Shown here: positions 1-11,613 of the stretch, in pieces
Layout: each line of letters starts with the position of its first letter
How positions within the stretch are numbered: the stretch's first letter is position 1
NCBI GenBank assembly: GCA_039881145.1
Contig: JAYKKI010000013.1
Span: 41,187,501-41,251,500, forward strand
Length of the DNA stretch: 64,000 nucleotides
Origin: Druceiella hillmani
Lineage: Eukaryota > Arthropoda > Insecta > Lepidoptera > Hepialidae
Direction of reading: 5' to 3'
Program-made: the position numbers and the translations under genes
The notes under the pieces: generated by a model
The model's database searches: none
What the model was told of the DNA's origin: nothing
Seen by the model: only the letters and a program-made list of their open reading frames with translations

Positions 1-395
1 TTTAAACCTACAAAAATGAAATGGACACTTAAACATATTACTGTAAATCACAATTGTTACTGTGTAAAGATTCAAATATAAAAATGTATGTAGTTTTTAT
101 AATAAGCATGCTTACGGTCAATATGCTAAAGGTGAAATGTCATATCGAAGTTAACATAGTAATGACACTGTAAAGTAGCAATATCACGTTTGGCCTGACA
201 TAAGGACATTAAGATTATTAGCTAGGAATATATATACACATCATTTCATTTTTCTTTTTATCGGTTTTGGTTGTATCAAATGGTAAAGATTGTAATGTAA
301 CCTTTTTTTTTAATTTGTTTTCTTTAAGTATAAATTTTATTTATTATTATTTCTTAAATAGAACTAAGGATAACATTTTATTTAATTTTTATACA
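1..395. other. AT-rich noncoding stretch
   Basis: No open reading frame of coding character and no repeat was recognised here. Confidence 0.5.
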
Positions 396-570
396 TAATT
401 AAATGAAACTATGTGATGTAGTATTATTTCTACTTTATTTAAATTATTAACCAAGACCCAAGTTTCGTTGTACGACAACATCTTCAGATGAGCAATTTGC
501 AGAGAATCTGATCTTTCCAAATTGCCCACCTGAAGATATTTGATGGTTTCTCTTCAAATTATATATAAAT
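396..570 (-). repeat. Penelope-like foldback repeat, copy A (partial)
   Basis: This is the most worn of five related foldback copies. The left arm (about 396-500) begins with the family's AATTAAATGAAACT and reads into a minus-strand CUGAAGA...GAAAC hammerhead-like core. The right arm is cut down to a short GCCCACCTGAAGA piece near 523-537. The unique left segment seen in the other copies is missing and no target-site duplication was found. The 61-residue reading frame across it, with SSEDVVVQRNLG, is a by-product of the repeat: similar frames appear in other copies. Family membership is seen directly; assignment to Penelope-like elements is inferred. Confidence 0.7.
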
Positions 571-849
571 AAATTGTTTATTACATTAATTTCCAGATAA
601 TAATTTTGTTGGTATATGTAATCATAGGACAATTACAAATTCTAATGTTGTAGTTTATTCAGCGAACTGAAAATTTTTTTAAGAACATTATTAAAAAACA
701 TTCAGTACGTAATTTTATTACTGAAAACAACTCGGTTCAATGCCAATATAACATTTTGACTAGAATTAAAGTCATATACCAGAGAATTAACTTTTCAATG
801 GAAATATAAATATCAAGAATAATTGATTTTTGTATTAAATGACATAATT

Positions 850-851
<2 letters not shown>

Positions 852-893
<42 letters not shown>

Positions 894-898
894 ATATT
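852..898. repeat. TA microsatellite
   Basis: A nearly pure TA dinucleotide run with one TATGTATGTA interruption near its right end. Confidence 0.95.
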
Positions 899-2249
899 GT
901 GTTTTTTGTCATTTCACATAAATAAACGTTTGTCTATGTTAAATAAGTTGTATCATTTTTAAGCAATACGACGATCATGAAATAATTAGGAAGCCCTTAT
1001 CATAATATGGTAAAGGCTGTGCCTAAATATTAGACTTATAAAAATGCCTTTAAAAATGTTTTATATTTTATCTAAACTTGTCAATTACTTTAAAAGCTGT
1101 AGACGGAAACTTTGGTTAAACTAATGACTTCAATGTAATATTTTAGTAATAAAGTATATGAAAAATATATTTCTTTCAAAAAATGTATTCAGAATTCAGT
1201 GCCAAAAGAGAGTATTTGATTAAAAATATACATAGTATAGATATTGTCATATTTCCCAATTAAATGTTTTTAAAAATTAAATCTTACATTTGGGTCGCTG
1301 ATTGAAAAGATGGTGAAGAAAAGATGGTGACAGGCAAATAGGTGGAGAAAAATATTATCTTCTTGTCACAGCGAAAATTAAATAAACTCCTCCATCCAAT
1401 ACCGAGATATTTTGTGAATCCATTTTAATTTAATGCCTCCAAAATGTCCATTACAATTTGTCTCCAAAAATAATTAAAACGGTTCATTACAATATTTAAA
1501 GCTCTTATCATCCCTCATAAAATTATATGCTTATATCACATACTAACTTCTTGTATTTTTACAAAAGTGGAAATGTTGGCTGTTTATTAAAGAATGTTGA
1601 TAAAAATATTCCGCTACCATGTTACAACACTAAATGAAATGGAATGAATGACGATAAATGTTCGCAAATGTGATAAATTTTAATGCGTTTTTGCAAAACA
1701 AAATATAATTATTTGTGAAAAATCGTGACAATTTTACTAAGTCGCATACAAATTTCTCACCTAACTTCTATGTAAGCATTTGGAATTTTGAAAGAACGCG
1801 ACCGCTTTTTTTCAGAAGATCTTGAAGGTAAGAAATACTTTATTAAATAAATATTCAATTTATTTTTACGTTTTGCTGCGATAATGTATTAAAAAAACAG
1901 ATGATAATACAAGTAACCAAAACTATTACATTTCTCTTACTGATTTGTTCACTCATCTATTTAAATGCTGGTATGAATTTCTTTATACGACTTCGTATTT
2001 CCTCTCTCGCCTTCAAACATTTTAGCAGCAGGTTAGGTTTTCATATAAAATGTGTTTGATGTATGATTCAGCATAATAAATTTCGTTTGAAACACAAAAT
2101 TCAAGACAAACTCTTTTTTCAACTAATTTATTCATATTCAAATTCACAGAGCAACTTTGAGGTCAACCTAATACGACAGCTGCTGCAGACTCACTAGATG
2201 ACAAATTGCAATCAAATTTGACTTGGTAATTAAGGAAGATACTACTTTT

Positions 2250-2346
2250 ATTTATTTACTTTAATGTATCTAATTGATACATATGGCGGACTTATTCTGC
2301 ACCTTTAAAGCCCGTATGCCTTGTGATCAACCCAACACACCACGGC
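2250..2346 (-). repeat. SINE copy with internal deletion
   Basis: The left part (TTTACTTTAATGTATCTAAT, then ATGGCGGACTTATT) and the right part (CCGTATGCCTTGTGATCAAC, then CCAACACACCACGG) match the two ends of the fuller SINE at 10029-10225. The roughly 115 bp between them, including the B box, is missing. On the minus strand the A-box-like TGGTGTGTTGG is kept. It is a non-functional relic. Confidence 0.7.
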
Positions 2347-3231
2347 GACGACTACTTACTTAACTACCTACTTAAAAAAAAATTTAATCGATTCCCTTTA
2401 TTCAGTTCATTTTTTTAACGATTCCAAGTACTTTTTATACAGAAGGTACTCCATTGCTTCACCCATGTAGAATTACCTTAATTATGCTACGCCTTTACAG
2501 TCTTTGCGAAATGATACATTTTCTGTCACTACTCTGCTCCTATGAATCCTACCATAATGTTATATGAATAACAGTAACGTGATCAGTATGGCTTTTCTAA
2601 CACAAAAAAAATAATGGAAATCGAACTTTTTCCAGGGATTAGCGCAAACACACAAGTAAAGAAACAAACTTTTCCACTTTGTATTTTAATACAGATTGTA
2701 TCGTTTTTTTAAAGTATTGGTATAATTCAATATTTCACCCTTTTCTCAAAATATTTTTGCCAAATATACCACCTAAAATAGTTCTTAAGATTTTCCTGTG
2801 AGAATTCATGTTTCTTCCTTTCTGTTAGAATTCATGTTTCCGAGGCATAAAAGAGAACTGAGTTATTGAGTGATTTTAAATGACTTACTTTGAGTGACTT
2901 ACAATGACAGGTATTTTTGTTTTTCTGTCGATTAAATGTAATCGGGAATGGTTTCTTAGTCCAAAAGAAAAGCAATTAGCTGCAAGAACTTGTTTCCTTA
3001 TCTTTAAATAATAATTATATTGACAGTTAATTTTTTTTAATATGTAACAGCATAATTAGCTTTACACTTAAGACAAACCATCCGGTTTATCTTTATATGA
3101 AATATTTTTTAAATAAATGGATTATAATCGATGATTTGCTCATAGAGGCAATAATTTTTTAAAAATATTTTTTGTCTTGTATTTCTTTGTGTAACTGGAT
3201 ATTGATATTTCACTGGTGTAAATCCAATTTA

Positions 3232-3234
<3 letters not shown>

Positions 3235-3279
<45 letters not shown>
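3235..3279. repeat. TA microsatellite
   Basis: An uninterrupted run of TA dinucleotides of about 45 bp. Confidence 0.95.
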
Positions 3280-3280
<1 letters not shown>

Positions 3281-3784
3281 CTTATTATAGAGGCCTCCTA
3301 CAAAAACTACCTACAAAAACTCCTTTCAAACTCAATAAAACTTAATAATAAAACTATTAATTTTCTTTTAACTTCAAATTCATATATTTACAATAATTAT
3401 TAGCAATTAAATTTTTCCAAAAAAAAACAGTATCTCGAAAATAACTAAAAATAATCTTGAATCGAATTATCTACTCTCATTCGCAAAATATTGTCAAAGA
3501 CTAGATTGCATCATGATTATAAAACGTACAAATATATCTTTAGTGCGAATATTTATATTTTATGTTTTTTTACATAAAGAATGATAAAATATCTATATCC
3601 AAAAATTTCACTGTATTTTTGTAAAATTTTGTCTAATTTGGTATGAGAAAAACTTAAATCAGCATGATCTCTTCAAAATAAGACCGAGTTCATTGGTTAG
3701 TGATGTATGTCAGTTTAATAATTATCAAACTACTGCCTTATCGAGTTCACGATACAAATAGCAACAAAAATATAAAGGTTTGTT

Positions 3785-3835
3785 ACCTGTATGTACACAA
3801 GTACCTGATGTACACGAGTACCTGTATGTACACAA
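3785..3835. repeat. Short tandem repeat, about 20 bp unit
   Basis: Three imperfect copies of a unit containing TACCTGTATGTACACAAG follow each other directly. Confidence 0.7.
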
Positions 3836-4904
3836 TTTTTTATATCTCATCCCCATATAAGCCTTGAATTATGATTATTTGTAAACTATAAAACTGATGA
3901 AAGAACCACACCAGAATCTTCAAGCCCGATATCAACAACGTAAACTTTTCTCATTAAAACTTGCCTACTGCTAGCACCATGGTTATCGTTGGAAAACACC
4001 AACAAAATTTTGCTAGTATCTAACTACTCTTCCTTGCTTCATAGTGGAATAGCGAATAACCAAATTTTTCGACTCGTTTCACCTGAACCGGTATAAATAG
4101 ACACTTTCGTTGGTTATAAATATATAACAATATAACAATGTAATACAGAAAAAGATACACTAGTACTATCTAACTTAGCTCCCTAAAACTAAGTCAATAC
4201 ACACACATCACAATTAGTTTTTTAGTCCTCAATAATTAAGAACTGCCTTTATTCAATGTAAATTTTATGCTAGGTTTCCATTCTTTGCAACTTAGAAGAG
4301 ACATGACACTTGCAAAATTTATCTTCGTCCTGTTAAAAAGAAAAATCCTATGCCTCTTATTACACTCATGCAATCATTATCTCCTTGTTTGCTATACCAC
4401 TTTCTAGAACTGAAATATACCAAAATTCTACAGTTTCCCGTCGCATTCAACTCTCCATCATCTGATTGTGATCGTCCTAGAATACGATTTGTTTAAAATG
4501 AGTGAATGTAAATTTGTAGAAAATGTCATTGTTATCTTTTATAATTCTCACATATTTATGTAGAGGGTCCTGTTCTATAAACTTTAATATTTTTAAGCCC
4601 TTGCTTCTTTATCATTAAGAAAATGTACCAATAAATGTATTATAAATATATAAATAAATTATTTTGTATGTTTCATACGCAACGCGAATATACAACCACA
4701 GCACGTATGTAAAACTATAATTGTTTTATTACTTACTATTATCATTCTTTCTACGACCTTACCATCTCGCTTGTATGTATGAGAATCTATTTGAGAAATA
4801 AATATATAAATTATATCATACACAACACGCTTAATGTAATTTTGTACCAAATATCAGACGTTTAAGTTCATAGGTCACTCACTATCTCTCAAATAGTTAA
4901 CCGA

Positions 4905-4940
4905 TATAAACGTCCAATTAGGAATTGTGACACCAGTTTG
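4905..4940 (+). promoter_or_regulatory. Core promoter of the SDR gene (TATA box and initiator)
   Basis: TATAAA stands at 4905-4910. An initiator-like CCAGTTT has its A at 4935, 30 bases downstream of the first T, the usual metazoan TATA-to-start spacing. This would give a leader of about 37 bases before the ATG at 4972. The elements are seen; their use as a promoter is inferred. Confidence 0.5.
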
Positions 4941-4971
4941 ATTCATCAGCAAATACGGGTAGTAATACAAG

Positions 4972-5742
4972 ATGTCGGGTGAAAGAGTATTGAAAGGCAA
5001 AAATGTAATTGTTACCGGAGGCGCATCAGGAATCAGTAAATCAATATGCGAACATTTTTTAAGAGATGGCATTAATCGGTTGGCTATAATCGACATAAAT
5101 TCAGAGCAAGGGAATCTCATTGCGAAACAGTTCAACGCAACGTACGGAGTGAACAAAGTCACCTTTGTAAAGTGCGATATAACAAATTACAGTGAAGTCG
5201 ATTCTGCGATTGACGAAATTGTTGAATCTTTTAAAATAATCGACATACTCGTCAATGGTGCCGGTGTTATTAATGAAAAATCTTGGGATTCGTGTGTTAA
5301 CATCAATTTATCTTCGCTCATTTATTTAAGTTACAAAATTTGGAATTTGACTCGAGCTGATAAAGGTGGCTTGGGTGCTACGATAATTAACATCGCATCT
5401 ATATATGGACTTCGTGCTGATAAGTTTGTGCCGGTATATCATGCTACGAAACATGGCGTGATCGGCTTCAGTAAATCACTCGGGTGTAAATATCACCATG
5501 ACCTCACTATGGTCAGAGTTCTAACTCTCTGTCCCGGCTTTACAGATACTTCGCTACTCGCTATAAATTCAATTAGTCTAGACTCACCAAAACTTGAAAA
5601 ACTTTTTGTTGATTACGTTCAGAACAATGTTGTCCTACAAAGCGCTGAACATATCGGTGAAAATATTGGATATATATTTGCAAATGGTGACAGCGGAAGT
5701 GTTTGGGTTGTAGAAGATAACAAGGCACCTTATCAGGTGTAA
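4972..5742 (+). CDS. Short-chain dehydrogenase/reductase, 15-hydroxyprostaglandin dehydrogenase-like
   Basis: A complete intronless 256-residue classical SDR, the usual length for the family, expected to be a soluble NAD-dependent alcohol/ketone oxidoreductase. The Rossmann fold opens with VTGGASGIS (residues 14-22), where the last glycine of TGxxxGxG is Ser22. Asp41 after the second strand (IIDIN) favours NAD+ over NADP+. NGAG (95-98) is the NAG motif, Asn112 fits the catalytic Asn, Ser143 lies in NIASIYG, and Tyr156 and Lys160 form YHATK. PGFTDT (188-193) follows strand 6. Length and motifs are those of insect proteins annotated as 15-PGDH or alcohol dehydrogenase. The ATG follows ACAAG, a good animal start context, and codon content is clearly less AT-rich than the flanks. 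The natural substrate cannot be told from sequence. The single exon could mean a retrocopy or a naturally intronless family member. Ser22 may alter cofactor binding but does not disrupt the frame. Confidence 0.9.
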   Translation: MSGERVLKGKNVIVTGGASGISKSICEHFLRDGINRLAIIDINSEQGNLIAKQFNATYGVNKVTFVKCDITNYSEVDSAIDEIVESFKIIDILVNGAGVINEKSWDSCVNINLSSLIYLSYKIWNLTRADKGGLGATIINIASIYGLRADKFVPVYHATKHGVIGFSKSLGCKYHHDLTMVRVLTLCPGFTDTSLLAINSISLDSPKLEKLFVDYVQNNVVLQSAEHIGENIGYIFANGDSGSVWVVEDNKAPYQV

Positions 5743-6020
5743 TTATTTTATTACTAAAGAGATTTAATTTTCTTTCAGACAACTGTATTAACTATCATGT
5801 TATCTTATATAATTAAGATAAAGAAGTTATAAATCTTGTAGATATAAGTTACATGGATCTGTCGTCATCTTGAATAGTGAAGCTGTAGAATCTGCCCTCA
5901 GAATATATATGAAAAATGTAATTTTTTCTGTTACTTTATGCTCATCACCTCATAAGTTAATTCTCCGCAAAATTATTGTTTCTTGCTTACTCATTTTTTA
6001 AATATGATTGATTATTTTAA

Positions 6021-6026
6021 AATAAA
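6021..6026 (+). promoter_or_regulatory. Candidate polyadenylation signal for the SDR gene
   Basis: A canonical AATAAA stands about 280 bases after the SDR stop codon. In such AT-rich DNA the hexamer is common, so this is only a candidate. Confidence 0.3.
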
Positions 6027-8987
6027 TATTATTCATTTCATACAGAGAAAGTTGTTTTTAAATGTTAAGCGAAACTATTATCACAATGTGAATATAGGAA
6101 GTATATAATAAAAGAATATAATAAAAAACAATTGTATAGAAATAACTATCAATTTCTTGAAATCTTGTTGGTACTGCTTTCGAGTAAAGTTCCGTTAAAC
6201 CACGAAATTGGTTTGTGTAAATATGTGTACTTATACCCACAAAATATTTTCGCAGTTCAAGAAATCATTTTCTGCATAAGAAAATTATTTCAAAATGTTT
6301 TATTGTACTTAATAAATTTACTTTTTTTAAAATAATTTCTCATTTTATTTACTGTTGCATATGAATACACTTCTTCTTTATCTTCACTGTATTAGTCCAG
6401 TAAAATAAGAATAATGTCTAAAACATAACCAACCAGCCAATAGCCATTTTTTTATAATCCAAGCTTAATTAAATAGTGCAGTAGTTTCTTTTTAACATTT
6501 ATTAATCAATAAAAAGATTTTAGTCCATAATCTGCAAAAATGTGTTACTTAATGTGTTCTTCTTAACATTTATTAATCAATTAAAAGATTTTAGTCCATA
6601 ATCTGCAAAAATATGTCAGAATTATTGAAAAAAAAAAGTTTTTCACAAAATTTAATCTAACATAACTGGACTGTACAAGTTAGCAATTTTTCATTTTGTT
6701 GCCAACATAATTTTAAAAGAAAAAAAACAAAAATCGTATTAAAATTGTATTAAAGTATTAATCATTGCATCCTTTCATTTAGTATTGAATTAAGGTTTTT
6801 AATAACGCAAAATATAATAATTAGTAAGGAATCTAAAGCAAAATAATTTTAATAAATTTTTAATAAATTCACAAACTTGAAATTTTATGATGCTAAAAAT
6901 GTTGCTATTTACACATTTGCAGTAAAATATTGGTATTTATGTTTATAAAAAGTTCCCTTTTTCCAAAATATTGCCTAGTAGTAAAAATACCATTGTGAAA
7001 AAGAAAAAATATGTTCTATTTTACATTTTAATTATTATTCTATAGAAATTTTGATCTATAATGTTTAATGAACTAATTTATATTTTTCTACAAACCAGCT
7101 TCTAGAAACAATGTGAGCAATTTTAGACAATGGTTAGTATAATAATTAAAAACAAGTTATAGTTTCTCATATAATTTTTCATAACAAAATCATATTAGCA
7201 AGCAAGAAAAAACTTCAATTAAACCAACGAAAAAGAGATATAAACACATGTTAACTCAACAAAAAGGCCTGTAGACCCAAGTATTAAATAGTTTAAGCGT
7301 TAGTTAGTTTAGCGTCTCCCACATTCTGTTACCTTTTTTATGAGTGCCCTTATGAATCAAAGAAATAAAAACATTTACGTGTTATACATTTTTAGCATAG
7401 ATATGTGAATCTACTGAATTATTAACAAGAGAAATCTGAAAAAAATTATAGGAGTAAGCACTTTGAAAGAAAACTAGTTTTAATTCCTCATATTGAAATG
7501 CATACAAAACCTTTTAATTTGTTATCACGTTATTACAGCATTAACATAACATGACTAATTGAAACGTTGTAAATGCAAAGGTTGTGTACGCAAGTGACAC
7601 TCACAAATTGTTTTTTTTCATATCTGTATGTAATTAGTGAGTTCCAAAAAAGATCATACAACATTTTTGCATACTTATACGTTCATAGATATCAGAGCTA
7701 GTATGTGTAAAAAGAAAACTGCAACTTTATACAACAATATATAAAATGTTTTGAACTTAATAATATGGCCTGTAATATTCTTAATCGAAACTAAACCTTA
7801 ATTTATCTTCAATTATAGCCAACAAAGAAAGACCGAAAAACTGGTACAGTTTAGGTCTGTTTTCAGACCCTCAAATTTTAAATCAAATTTGCTGAAGATT
7901 AATTAATTATGGTGAGATAATAATTACAGAAAAATATTTTAATTGGGCATACAATTAGTTTATGAGTGATCACCCTTCGTTCAAAACTATTAGAATTTTA
8001 CTAGATTTATGTTATTTTATTTTTTGAAGTTATACTTCTTGATGAGAGTGAAATTTTAAGATTCGTCACACAAAAGTTACAGTATGAATTTGCAGCAGTT
8101 GCAGTCTCGAAACAAAAGCTACCAACAAAATAGAAATAGAACCTCTATTAGTCGCGCAAGTTGACACCATCGTCGCCTCTGTTCACTGTTTTCATATTCA
8201 TAGTATTTATTTTCCACACGTTTCTTGTGTCTACATTCACACACGTGTTTTAGTTTCATATAAGTGCGATTTATATATGTGCTGATAAATTATATTCAGT
8301 AGTGATTTAAATTCAATATTTTGATTAATATATTTACTATTCGTAAATATTAGTGAAAAAATTGTGTTTATAGACTTTTTCAAGTGCTCCAATATAATTG
8401 AGGTTATCTATCCGTATGTATTATTTATTGATATAAATTAAAATATTATTATTTAACATAATTAATACTAAATATTATTAAATTATTAATGTTAAATATT
8501 TATTATTGTAATATTAGTAAATAAATAAATTTAATAATTAATTCAATTTGAATTCATTGAATTTAAGTTTATTCATTTTTTAAATATTGTTATCATTTTC
8601 TTACTTTAATATTCACTTTTCATTTTTATCAAAAAGTTTTCATTAAATTTGTTCATTTATTTTTATAAATATTTATTATTTTCATTTATTCAATTTAATA
8701 ATAAATATTGAAAATTAATATTTTAATTTGATGTTTAATTTTAATTTTTATCACAAATTTTTTATTAAATGTTTTGTAATATTTATTTCTTTATTTTGAA
8801 AATATTAAATATATTTATATATAGAAAATGAATTAACTTAAATTCAATTATTAAATTTATTCATTTACTTTTAAAATCAATAATAATCAATAATAAACAT
8901 TTAAAATTAAGAATCTTTTAATAATTTAGTACAAATTATGTCCTATATATTTATTATTCTCTAAATTTTATTTTTAATAATTGTATA

Positions 8988-9068
<81 letters not shown>

Positions 9069-9140
9069 ATTATTAATTTACAATTTTTTATATTTATTAT
9101 TAAATATTAAATTTAAAAATTATAATTATTTCTATAATAA
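6027..9140. other. Noncoding stretch grading into extreme AT-rich DNA
   Basis: No gene was recognised. A 71 bp direct duplication lies at about 6487-6620 (unit contains AGATTTTAGTCCATAATCTG). From about 8400 to 9140 the DNA is almost entirely A and T and ends in a TA microsatellite. Confidence 0.5.
8985..9062. repeat. TA microsatellite
   Basis: About 78 bp of TA dinucleotides with one TATGTATA interruption near the left end. Confidence 0.95.
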
Positions 9141-9794
9141 ATAAATGAAACCTGGTTAGCCAATGATGAGTCGATTAGTATACCAAATTTCAATTGTATA
9201 ATACAATATAAACGATCAAACGTTCGAGCTGGAGGAGTTGCCATTTATCAGAATATGCACGACACTATCAATATCATTACTCCAAACATTGATATGACTG
9301 TAAGACAGGCGGAATTGGCAAGTTCAACAGTGACATCAGTTGGTAAGTTTTGTGCAGCTGAATGCAAAATGGAAGATGGCAACAAAATTGTTTTGATGGT
9401 AATTTACATTATTCCAAATCAAAAAATGGACGACATCATTCATTTCTTGAAAAGATTATTATGGCCATATACAACAGCTGGAGGAGAATATCTTGGTAGA
9501 GGAGAAGACAAGTTACCGATAATTTTAAGTGGGGACTTCAACGTCAATTTTTCCCGTGAAGATGCTCGTCCACTTATTGATTTCGTCCAAAATGACTTAA
9601 ATCTAGCCATGAATAATAATCCTCTGGTTTCGACAACACGACATGGCACTACCATAGATGCTGTATTTGTACAATATCTCAACGCTGTTAATACAAGTCT
9701 TTTTGTATCATATTTTAGTTATCATAAGCCACTGATAACTGAAGTTCCGATTCAGTCATTACCGGAAGATGCTATGGCAGTGGACATAATTTAG
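9141..9794 (+). pseudogene. EEP-family endonuclease fragment from a mobile element
   Basis: The frame is open from 9141, upstream of the first ATG at 9255. It reads NETWLANDESISIPNF and RAGGVAIYQN before the ATG, the SETWL-type block with the catalytic Glu of endonuclease/exonuclease/phosphatase domains. Further motifs are LSGDFNVN (Asp and Asn of the active site), TTIDAVF and YFSYHKP, the terminal His block. The domain's first strand and Asn block are missing because the frame runs back into TA-rich DNA. No reverse transcriptase or helicase is adjacent. This EEP subtype occurs as an apurinic-type nuclease in non-LTR retrotransposons and beside helicases in animal Helitrons, and I cannot tell which it came from. 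The frame is otherwise undamaged for 218 codons, so it is recent or was kept. An AATAAA lies about 50 bp past the stop. Confidence 0.75.
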
Positions 9795-10028
9795 AAATAA
9801 CATTCGGATAATATGACAATTTATGTTACCCTTAATGTAAGAAAATAAATATTTATTTATTTAATTTTTCAAATTTAAACTGAACTTTATTGACTGTGTT
9901 GACTATCCTTTTCCAGTCCTTTTATTATTTTATTGTAATTTATTATTTGCATACAATTAAAAAAAAAACTATTTTTTAATGATGCCAAAGAAGTATAACT
10001 TCTCACGCGCATACATAAGTACACGCAC

Positions 10029-10225
10029 CCTTTTTTTATTTACTTTAATGTATCTAATTGATATATATGGCGGACTTATTGTTACGAGAGCAATCTCTTA
10101 CAGCCAACCATAACACCAGTCCAGCCCCGTTCGACGAACGGCCAGAAATCGAACCTGGTCTCCGCGGTGCGCCACGTTGTCAAAGGCCGTATGCCTTGTG
10201 ATCAACCCAACACACCACGGCAACG
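10029..10225 (-). repeat. tRNA-derived SINE
   Basis: Read on the minus strand from about 10225, the head holds an A-box-like TGGTGTGTTGG and a B-box-like GGTTCGATTTC, the split promoter of RNA polymerase III found in tRNA-derived SINEs. The body is GC-rich compared with the flanks. The 3' tail reads GTAACAATAAGTCCGCCATA and ends in a T/A-rich stretch. The same tail occurs in the relic at 2250-2346 and, more loosely, near 45970-46035. No target-site duplication was confirmed. Confidence 0.75.
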
Positions 10226-10756
10226 ACATAGTATTAAGTATTAAGTTTGGCAATCTGTTTATGTTCATGTCATGCAAATTACTTATATTTTTTTGGGTTC
10301 TTAATTATGAATCTATTATTAAAATCTGAAAACTCAGAATGGCAGAATTAATATGGTAAATAAAGTGTTGAAAAATCTTGTAGATCAAAAATTGTGATTG
10401 TAGCTCAAAAATTGCTGAACCGCAAATAATGTATCAATTGATTTAAATTTAATATAAGAATATCATAGTTTAGGTTTTTAAAGCCAACAAAACATTTTGG
10501 TGGACTTGTAATAAAAAAACAGAATTGAGAAACAAACATTTTTCACATATCTATCGAAATGGATAGTATTTGAAAATAATTATGAGATTACTTCAATAAT
10601 TTTTTTGTAAACATGAAAAATATTGGTATTTATGTTTAAAGTTTTTTTATATTTAAGTTTGGCAAAAACAAAAATACAAAGTTCTATGGACATACAGTTT
10701 TGAACTATTTGTATGGAAATATGCTGCCAAAAAGACTAAAATAAAAAAGAAGCTAT

Positions 10757-11030
10757 ATGAAACTAAAACCCGACTACGTCGAAAAAATATAAGTAGATAA
10801 ACAAGTCAGATAATCATAATTTCACTGAAAGATAATCGTCACTGAATTGTGAAGCTGTAGGTGGTGTTCAGATTTGACACATGTTCTACTGGAAAAAATA
10901 TTGGTATCTCAAAACTAAACGCCGCCCACTACTTCACAATTCACTGAAGAATATGTTTCAGTGAAATTATGATTACCTAACTTGTTTTTCTACTTTTAAT
11001 TTTTTTCTACATAATCAGGTTTTAGTTTTT
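10757..11030. mobile_element. Foldback/MITE-like element
   Basis: Both ends read AAACTAAAACC(C/T)GA inward. The arms, about 130 bp each, pair along nearly their whole length, including CATAATTTCACTGAAA against TTTCAGTGAAATTATG and TGAATTGTGAAG against CTTCACAATTCA. There is no coding potential. Its CCCGACTA terminus resembles that of the element at 33948-34306. It is probably a non-autonomous DNA transposon. Confidence 0.75.
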
Positions 11031-11543
11031 CTAGCTTCGTTTTTTGCTATAACTATTGTGTAGGGATTTCTTTATTATATACTAATTACTATTTTTACTG
11101 CACAGTACATACTGTAATAGCAATATACTGTATTATTGAGCATGATGCTATTATCTGTTTCCATGGAGCTATGAACCACTCTCGAACAGGCCTATGAACC
11201 ACGCGGCGGGGTCATGCTGGTGGCGATTATTGTTCTATAAGTATTTCAAACAAAAGGACGTAATATACTTATTTTGCCATTTTAAATTTATTTAATATTA
11301 ATGATATATTCATAATCCCGTGCTGAAAATATTTAGACACAATGAAAATTGTTCGACATGAATATGAGTGCAGTAAAAATAAATAATGGCATATTAATTG
11401 TATTGAAGACGGTTACGTTATATCGTCAACCTTAAAGTTTTTCTATGAATAATATCTCAACATAACTATTCACTTAACATACAATTTCCGTCTAAATTCA
11501 AAGGCCAAAAAGGGTGCCATTTTTTTCAGTTATTCTTTACTTG

Positions 11544-11544
<1 letters not shown>

Positions 11545-11581
<37 letters not shown>

Positions 11582-11582
11582 A

Positions 11583-11613
<31 letters not shown>
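11545..11613. repeat. TA microsatellite
   Basis: TA dinucleotide run with TATGTA and TAAATA interruptions. Confidence 0.95.

Larger units (their letters stand above)
571..4900. other. Intergenic AT-rich DNA
   Basis: Apart from two TA microsatellites, an internally deleted SINE (about 2250-2346) and a short tandem repeat near 3785-3835, nothing was recognised in this 4.3 kb. Reading frames are short and AT-driven. Confidence 0.5.
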
